From Actinobacteria bacterium UBA3028 (GTDB lineage Bacteria; Actinomycetota; Actinomycetes; Nanopelagicales; Nanopelagicaceae): DNA of 19,752 bases. The translations under genes were made by a program, and so were the position numbers. The notes under the pieces were generated by a model. The model did no database searches, was not told the DNA's origin, and saw nothing but the letters and a program-made list of their open reading frames with translations. Positions within the stretch are counted from its first letter, which is position 1, and each line of letters begins with the position of its first letter. Shown here piece after piece: positions 15,336 through 19,752 of this stretch. The stretch is taken from contig DFDL01000053.1 in assembly GCA_002367715.1 (NCBI GenBank), positions 6,631 to 26,382 on the forward strand, in the 5' to 3' direction.

Positions 15336-16085
15336 CTATTCTCCCTTTAAAATTTCTGCTCTGCCGGTAGTTTTAGGTTGATCGATAAATTTAATGGCTG
15401 CAGATGCAACTTCGCTTGGCGTTAAAAATCTGCCTCCTGGAAGTTTAGCTTCAAGAGCGGCCTTAACTTCGCTAAAATCTTTACCTGTTCGCTCTGCTGC
15501 TGCTCTTAATGAACGTTCTGTCATAGGAGTGTCAACATAGCTTGGGCAAATTGCATTTACAGTTATTTCGTACTTTTCTAATTCGGCTGCAGCCGCTCTA
15601 ACTAATCCAACTACCCCGTGCTTCGCCGCGGTGTAAGCCGAAACATTAGCTTCACCCTCTAAGCCAGCTGTGCTAGCCACGACAATCACTCGTCCAAATT
15701 TTGCAGCCTTCATGGCTGGAACAGCTGCACGCAAATATCGAAATGGAGCTGTTAGGTTTATCGCCATCGTGTGCTCCCAATCTGCATCAGAAGTCTTTTC
15801 TATTGGGGCTGCGCTTCCATCACCGGCATTTAGGATTAGCACATCTATGCCGCCCCAAGCTTTTAAAATCTGAGAGATAGCTTCATCGCCACTATTTGGA
15901 TCTGTAACATCTGCAGTAATAATCAAATTCTTATTTGGACGCCCAGCAACGATTGCCGCTAAGTCGCTTGAAGTTCTTGCAGTTATCGCAACATTGTGGC
16001 CGGCGTCTAGTAGCTGCTTTGCAATCTCTTCACCAATGCCTCTACTTGCACCTGTTACAAGAACTCGGAGCGGGGTATTGCTCAT
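15336..16085 (-). CDS. Short-chain dehydrogenase/reductase (SDR), first gene of mutase operon
   Basis: A classical SDR of 249 residues: cofactor motif TGASRGIG at 11-18, NAG at 86-88, Asn110, Ser138, and the catalytic Tyr151-x-x-x-Lys155 (YTAAK). It resembles 3-oxoacyl reductases or 3-hydroxyacyl dehydrogenases. Probable role: reducing a ring ketone, or oxidising a ring or chain hydroxyl, of a CoA-bound intermediate; the direction is not decided. The frame is open further upstream to 16160, but ATG 16085 is chosen because the SDR fold begins directly after it and GGAG lies five bases ahead. It heads the operon SDR-RidA-ADP synthetase-AMP ligase-mutase. Confidence 0.9.
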   Translation of the reverse strand: MSNTPLRVLVTGASRGIGEEIAKQLLDAGHNVAITARTSSDLAAIVAGRPNKNLIITADVTDPNSGDEAISQILKAWGGIDVLILNAGDGSAAPIEKTSDADWEHTMAINLTAPFRYLRAAVPAMKAAKFGRVIVVASTAGLEGEANVSAYTAAKHGVVGLVRAAAAELEKYEITVNAICPSYVDTPMTERSLRAAAERTGKDFSEVKAALEAKLPGGRFLTPSEVASAAIKFIDQPKTTGRAEILKGE

Positions 16086-16160
16086 GAATTCTCCGTTCAA
16101 TAACAGATCAATTGCTGGATAGGGCTTTCGTATTTCTTCCGATAGGCAATAATACGACAT
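16086..16160. promoter_or_regulatory. 75-bp divergent promoter region, SDR operon / thiolase
   Basis: This is the only non-coding space from which both the five-gene minus operon and the thiolase-hydrolase pair can start. On the plus strand TAATAC (16150-16155) lies five bases before the thiolase ATG, which has no ribosome binding site, so a leaderless start is plausible. The minus strand has GGAG for the SDR but no clear -35/-10 pair that I can defend. GATAGG occurs twice (about 16118 and 16141); significance unknown. Confidence 0.4.
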
Positions 16161-17342
16161 ATGAACCAGAGAGAAGTAATTATTGCTGAGGCTGTTCGGA
16201 CCCCATTTGGCCGATACTTCGGTGGCTTATCAAAAGTACGCCCAGATGATTTGTTGGGATTCACTCTTGCCGAGCTTGCAAAGAAACTTCCTAATTTTGA
16301 TTTAAGCCGTATAGATGATGTGATAATTGGTGATTCCAATGGCGCTGGTGAAGATAACCGTAATGTTGCACGAATGGGATTATTACTAGCCGGATTTCCC
16401 CAAACAATTCCAGGAGTCACGGTAAATAGATTGTGTGGATCAGGCGCGGAAGGAATAATTCAAGCATCGCGTGCTATCCGAAGTGGAGATAGCGATTTCA
16501 TTGTTGCTGGTGGCGTTGAAGTAATGAGCCGAGCTCCTTGGATTGTTGAGAGAACAAGTAAAGAAGAACCAAATAGTCCTAAGTATCACCAATCCACTGT
16601 TGGTTGGCGTATGACTAATCCATTATTCCCCTCGCAATGGACGCAAAGTTTGGGTCGTTGCTCTGAAGAGATTGCAGAGCGGTTTAATATTTCAAGGCAA
16701 TCTCAGGATGAGTGGTCGCATCGCTCTCACCAACGTGCCGCAGCAGCTTGGGAAAAAAGATTGCATGATGGCTTTGTCACACCATTTGGAGATATAAATC
16801 TAGATGAATCAATACGAGCAGATGGAACTCTTGAGAAACTTGCAGAGTTGCCGTCAGTATTCTCTGAAACTGGTGCTGGCACGGCGGGCAATTCATCACC
16901 TTTAAATGATGGCAGTGTTGCGATGTTAATTACAGATAGCGCAGGAGTTCAAAATCTTGGGTTGGAGGGAGTTGGAAGAATTGTGGGTGCACAAGTTACC
17001 GCTATGACTCCAAATGAATTTTCACTTGCCCCTATTACAGCAATTCATAAAGTACTTGCGCGCACTGGTAAGAAAATAAGCGACGTGAAGGTATGGGAGA
17101 TAAATGAAGCATTTGCTTCAATGGTTCTATCTGTACTCCATGAAATTCCAGAAATTGATACTGAGAGAGTGAATGTAAATGGTGGCGCTATTGCCATTGG
17201 ACATCCCGTGGGTGCATCGGCTGCAAGAGTCATAGTTGACTGTGCCCGTGAATTAAAGCGTCAAGGTGGTGGCATCGGGATAGCTGCTGCATGTATAGGT
17301 GTTGGACTTGGTGTTGCTTTAGTTGTTGAAGTTAAAGGGTAA
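16161..17342 (+). CDS. Thiolase, 3-oxoadipyl-CoA thiolase-like
   Basis: A 393-residue degradative thiolase: nucleophile Cys92 (NRLCGSG), NEAF at 315-318, His348 (GHPVGASAAR), and the second catalytic Cys378 (AACIGVG). Stretches such as GEDNRNVARMGLLLAGFP (63-80) and VGWRMTNPLFP (147-157) recall PcaF/PaaJ-type beta-ketoadipyl-CoA thiolases more than acetoacetyl-CoA thiolases. Those enzymes cleave 3-oxoadipyl-CoA into succinyl-CoA and acetyl-CoA, so a C6-C7 beta-keto dicarboxylyl-CoA substrate is likely here. It reads divergently from the mutase operon and the BadI/MenB-like gene follows after nine bases. The start is fixed by the conserved N-terminus REVIIAEAVRTPFGR. Confidence 0.93.
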   Translation: MNQREVIIAEAVRTPFGRYFGGLSKVRPDDLLGFTLAELAKKLPNFDLSRIDDVIIGDSNGAGEDNRNVARMGLLLAGFPQTIPGVTVNRLCGSGAEGIIQASRAIRSGDSDFIVAGGVEVMSRAPWIVERTSKEEPNSPKYHQSTVGWRMTNPLFPSQWTQSLGRCSEEIAERFNISRQSQDEWSHRSHQRAAAAWEKRLHDGFVTPFGDINLDESIRADGTLEKLAELPSVFSETGAGTAGNSSPLNDGSVAMLITDSAGVQNLGLEGVGRIVGAQVTAMTPNEFSLAPITAIHKVLARTGKKISDVKVWEINEAFASMVLSVLHEIPEIDTERVNVNGGAIAIGHPVGASAARVIVDCARELKRQGGGIGIAAACIGVGLGVALVVEVKG

Positions 17343-17351
17343 AGTAGGCGC

Positions 17352-18155
17352 ATGATTTCAATCAAAGATTTCACTGACATCAATTATGTTATTGATTCTG
17401 GCGTAGGAATAATCACAATTAACCGGCCTGATCGCTATAACGCATTGCGTGGGCGAACAGTTGATGAACTTCTAGCTGCATTTAAGTATGCCTGGGTAGA
17501 TCAAGAAATTGGTGCTGTGATTTTGACAGGTGCCGGAGAGAAAGCATTTTGCACTGGTGGTGATCAAAAAGAGAGAGCCACAACTGGCGACTACGGTGAG
17601 ACTGAAACTGGAATGTTTGAAATTGAATCACTCCATAAAATTATTAGGGCTATTCCAAAACCGGTAATAGCGGCAGTAAATGGTTTTGCAATAGGTGGTG
17701 GCCATGTCTTACATGTGCTGGCTGACCTTTCTATCGCATCTACAAATGCCAAATTTGGACAGGTCGGACCTCGAGTTGGTTCATTTGATGCTGGCTTTGG
17801 TTCAGCATATTTAGCCCGTGTTGTCGGCGAAAAAAGGGCCCGTGAAATTTGGTTCTTGTGTGAGCAATACGATGCAGAAACTGCAGAACGTTGGGGATTA
17901 GTTAATAAAGTTGTTACTCCAGAAAATTTAATGTCCGCATCTATGGAATGGGCAAAGAAAGTTGCTGCCCTTTCCCCAACTGCGATAAAGACCCTTAAGC
18001 ACTCCTTTAATGCAGATTCTGATCACATCATAGGAATTCAATCGCTTGCCTTTGATGTGTTAGATCTCTATACAAAGTCAGATGAATCAAAAGAGGGTGG
18101 AGCTGCATTTAATGAGAAGAGAGCACCTGACTACTCAAAATTCCGAAAGAATTAA
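17352..18155 (+). CDS. BadI/MenB-like crotonase-family hydrolase (possible ring cleavage)
   Basis: A 267-residue crotonase-fold protein. The closest families I can recall are BadI (2-ketocyclohexanecarboxyl-CoA hydrolase, retro-Dieckmann ring opening) and MenB (naphthoyl-CoA synthase, the reverse type of ring closure). Shared marks: FCTGGDQ at 66-72, Tyr81, oxyanion glycines GGGH 115-118, and the catalytic pair Ser144 and Asp146 in GSFDAG. GHVLH is MenB-like, but the C-terminal DESKEGGAAFNEKRAPDYSK and ESLHKIIR near 92-99 lean to BadI. No menaquinone gene is nearby, while aromatic-CoA genes are, so ring cleavage is preferred. Co-transcribed with the thiolase; only a weak AGG precedes the ATG. 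Its stop overlaps the convergent dioxygenase stop by four bases. Confidence 0.85.
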   Translation: MISIKDFTDINYVIDSGVGIITINRPDRYNALRGRTVDELLAAFKYAWVDQEIGAVILTGAGEKAFCTGGDQKERATTGDYGETETGMFEIESLHKIIRAIPKPVIAAVNGFAIGGGHVLHVLADLSIASTNAKFGQVGPRVGSFDAGFGSAYLARVVGEKRAREIWFLCEQYDAETAERWGLVNKVVTPENLMSASMEWAKKVAALSPTAIKTLKHSFNADSDHIIGIQSLAFDVLDLYTKSDESKEGGAAFNEKRAPDYSKFRKN

Positions 18156-18862
18156 TTTTCACCCTCTTCGGCAATTGCAAAGTTTGTTAAGTCAGTACGG
18201 GCATCCCAAAGTTCTGGAAAGAATGTAAAGGAATTTAATCTGGCAAGAATTTCCACTGGAGTTCCTTGAGTACCTGAAACTTTCAGACCAATACTTCTCT
18301 CAACAACCTTAAAGTGGCGGTGGCGCCATAAATACATTCGTTCATCTAGCTCTACCAATGCCTCTGCTAAAAGATAGAGATCTTCGAATTGCGTATGACG
18401 AATGAATAGCTGTACAAGATCTAAATTCTCCTTGGCTAATAGCCGCTTAAATTCGATACCTAAGCCGGGAATCGCCTTGCGAATTGAATTCATCCCTGGA
18501 GAGTCAAATCCAGATCCATGCCCTAGCGCTCGACGTACTTGTTGATAATCCCATGGCGACATCTGCTCCAACATGTCTAGAGCTTCGTGGCAATATTTGA
18601 TTGCAAGTAACATTCGGGGGAATAGGCGCAGAGCTGGTCTGATCTCATCTCTCTTTAAATACTCAACTGCTTGAACTGCCTCAGCAGTGCAATGTTTTAG
18701 CCAGAGCTCAGAAGTTTGATGAACGACTTGAAATAGTAGTTCATCTCTGTGCTTCCAAGTGTCGGGGCCTTTTTGTAAACTAAGTAATTCATTTGTACGT
18801 ATATATCGCTCGTAATCAGAATTACCGAGGCCTTCTAGAATTTGATCTGGACCGTAAGCCAT
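18152..18862 (-). CDS. kynA: Tryptophan 2,3-dioxygenase family, compact form
   Basis: A haem enzyme expected to convert L-tryptophan to N-formylkynurenine. Conserved marks against Xanthomonas TDO (by eye): Phe44 and His48 in FQVVHQTSELWLK, Tyr106 and Arg110 (DYQQVRRALG, Arg binding the substrate carboxylate), SGFDS 117-121, haem ligand His183 (WRHRHF), and TFFPELWDAR at 213-222. At 236 residues it is shorter than the roughly 280-300 usual, because about 48 residues of the helical middle are absent; the active-site set is intact, so this is a compact form, not a broken gene. GGTGGAG precedes the ATG. It follows the SDR after 17 bases. No kynurenine formamidase is in the window. A related haem oxygenase acting on another indole is a lesser possibility. 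Confidence 0.88.
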   Translation of the reverse strand: MAYGPDQILEGLGNSDYERYIRTNELLSLQKGPDTWKHRDELLFQVVHQTSELWLKHCTAEAVQAVEYLKRDEIRPALRLFPRMLLAIKYCHEALDMLEQMSPWDYQQVRRALGHGSGFDSPGMNSIRKAIPGLGIEFKRLLAKENLDLVQLFIRHTQFEDLYLLAEALVELDERMYLWRHRHFKVVERSIGLKVSGTQGTPVEILARLNSFTFFPELWDARTDLTNFAIAEEGEN

Positions 18863-18879
18863 TTCTCTCCACCTTCGCT

Positions 18880-19656
18880 TTAGTTTGCCATTAACCGGCC
18901 ACCGTTTACATCTAATACGGTTCCAGTTATATATGAGGATTCATTACTAGCCAGAAATAAAACTGGTTCAACACATTCTTGCAATCGGGGCATTCTCTTA
19001 AGTGGAATTGCATTAATGACCTCATCTTGTTCTGATTTACTCATTTTTTCAAACATACCTTCAAGTCGATCAGTCAGAAATAAGCCTGGTGCTATTGCAT
19101 TAACACGAATATTAAATTCACCAACTTCCTTTGCTAGGCGTCTAGTTAGTCCCAAGATTGCCGCCTTCGCTGTTGCATATGGCACGCCAGTTACCGGACT
19201 TGCACTTCTTCCTCCAATTGATGAGAAAGTTATAATTGACCCGCCATTTGACTTCTTTAGATGAGGAATTACCGCACGGGCGCAATTAAAAGTCCCTTTG
19301 ACATTCACATCTATCACTAAATCAAAATCATCATCTGAAATATCATCGAGGTCCCTTGGCGTTCCAAGAGAGCCGCCAGCCGCTGCAACTAAAATATCTA
19401 CGGTCCCAATATTTTTTGCGAGTTGATCAACCGCCTTTGTTACGTCCTGGGAGTCTCTAACATCTACTTTTGCGCCTGCTACTTTCGCCCCCGTCTTGCT
19501 TAATTCAGAGACTAAAGTTTGGATAGCAACTTCATTGGTATCCATAATTCCAATATTTGCACCTTCGGCCACAAACCTTCTTGCGATTTCACTCCCTAGC
19601 CCCCCGGCGCCTCCAGAAATTAGTACGCCTTTGCCTTTGAAGCGGTCGCTGCTCAT
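18880..19656 (-). CDS. Short-chain dehydrogenase/reductase (SDR), upstream of tryptophan dioxygenase
   Basis: A classical SDR of 258 residues: GGAGGLG at 15-21, an acidic Asp39 after the second strand (IMDTN), which favours NAD over NADP, Ser146, and Tyr160-x-x-x-Lys164 (YATAK). The C-terminus (SYITGTVLDVNGGRLM) is standard. The substrate is unknown; as first gene before the tryptophan dioxygenase it may oxidise a hydroxyacyl-CoA or side-chain intermediate of the same pathway. ATG 19656 is preferred over a TTG at 19692, because the fold begins just after it and AAGG or TAAGGT precedes it at 7-8 bases. The bases around the start (GTCATATGAGC) closely resemble those at the meaB start. Confidence 0.88.
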   Translation of the reverse strand: MSSDRFKGKGVLISGGAGGLGSEIARRFVAEGANIGIMDTNEVAIQTLVSELSKTGAKVAGAKVDVRDSQDVTKAVDQLAKNIGTVDILVAAAGGSLGTPRDLDDISDDDFDLVIDVNVKGTFNCARAVIPHLKKSNGGSIITFSSIGGRSASPVTGVPYATAKAAILGLTRRLAKEVGEFNIRVNAIAPGLFLTDRLEGMFEKMSKSEQDEVINAIPLKRMPRLQECVEPVLFLASNESSYITGTVLDVNGGRLMAN

Positions 19657-19752
19657 ATGACTAACCTTAACTCTCTGCCTCCCTAAATCCAATGGTTTGG
19701 AAGAACTAGCGCATAATTAGGCTCTAGTCTATTATTGACGATAGTCAAATAA
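19657..19752 (-). promoter_or_regulatory. Upstream region of SDR-dioxygenase unit with a TTGAC/GTCAA palindrome
   Basis: The 96 bases to the window edge contain no gene I can support. On the minus strand a TTGACT hexamer (19743-19748) could be a -35, with AT-rich -10 candidates downstream (TAATTA at about 19714-19719 is rather far). TTGAC (19735-19739) and GTCAA (19744-19748) form a perfect 5-bp inverted repeat around GATA, and ATAGTCAAATA (19741-19751) is the exact complement of a sequence in the kynureninase promoter. An operator is plausible; the region may also serve a gene beyond the edge. Confidence 0.4.

Noticed and set aside
16097..16420. Minus-strand open frame opposite the thiolase start
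   Set aside because: The thiolase N-terminus is strongly conserved on the plus strand; the antisense translation is proline- and serine-rich without a family.
18143..18171. Imperfect hairpin CCGAA(A)GA / TCTTCGG across the hydrolase-dioxygenase junction, considered as a bidirectional terminator
   Set aside because: The stem has a bulge, the loop is long and no clean T-run follows on either side; it also encodes both gene ends.

Overview
The window looks like a piece of a small, AT-rich, tightly packed actinobacterial chromosome. By eye it is roughly 40% G+C. Only about 385 of 19,752 bases fall between genes, and neighbouring genes abut or overlap by 1 to 11 bases. The block tadA / TadA-associated acidic protein / upp at the left edge is typical of Actinobacteria. 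With the low G+C and streamlining, this suggests a freshwater acI-type (Nanopelagicales) organism. That placement is inference. No tRNA, rRNA, CRISPR array, insertion sequence or phage gene was seen, and no gap between genes exceeds 96 bases.

Left part (1-5703), mostly housekeeping: partial tadA and its partner (minus strand), then upp and an ACT-domain malic enzyme (plus strand), then a YdcZ-type DMT transporter and a Uup-like ABC-F ATPase (minus strand).

Right part (5740-19656), a catabolic island in several short transcription units: kynureninase (plus); the small B12-binding subunit of an acyl-CoA mutase (minus); the mutase chaperone GTPase MeaB and a 2-aminobenzoate/benzoate-type CoA ligase (plus, overlapping); a five-gene minus-strand operon transcribed from 16085 down to 9811 (SDR, RidA-family protein, ADP-forming acyl-CoA synthetase, AMP-forming acyl-CoA ligase, mutase large subunit); a 3-oxoadipyl-CoA-type thiolase and a BadI/MenB-like hydrolase (plus); and an SDR plus a compact tryptophan 2,3-dioxygenase (minus).

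Read together, the genes suggest aerobic tryptophan breakdown: tryptophan to N-formylkynurenine (dioxygenase), kynurenine to anthranilate (kynureninase), anthranilate to 2-aminobenzoyl-CoA (ligase), then CoA-thioester ring degradation. Two expected enzymes are not in the window: kynurenine formamidase and the ring-attacking 2-aminobenzoyl-CoA monooxygenase/reductase. The most unusual element is the B12 mutase. Its large subunit keeps the radical-site residues matching Tyr89, Gln197, Arg207 and His244 of methylmalonyl-CoA mutase. It has lost most of the residues that line the CoA channel. I propose, as inference, that it does not act mainly on methylmalonyl-CoA. It may instead turn a ring-derived gamma-keto acyl-CoA such as 4-oxopimelyl-CoA into a beta-keto acyl-CoA that the neighbouring thiolase can cleave. 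This would be an undescribed lower pathway for anthranilate.
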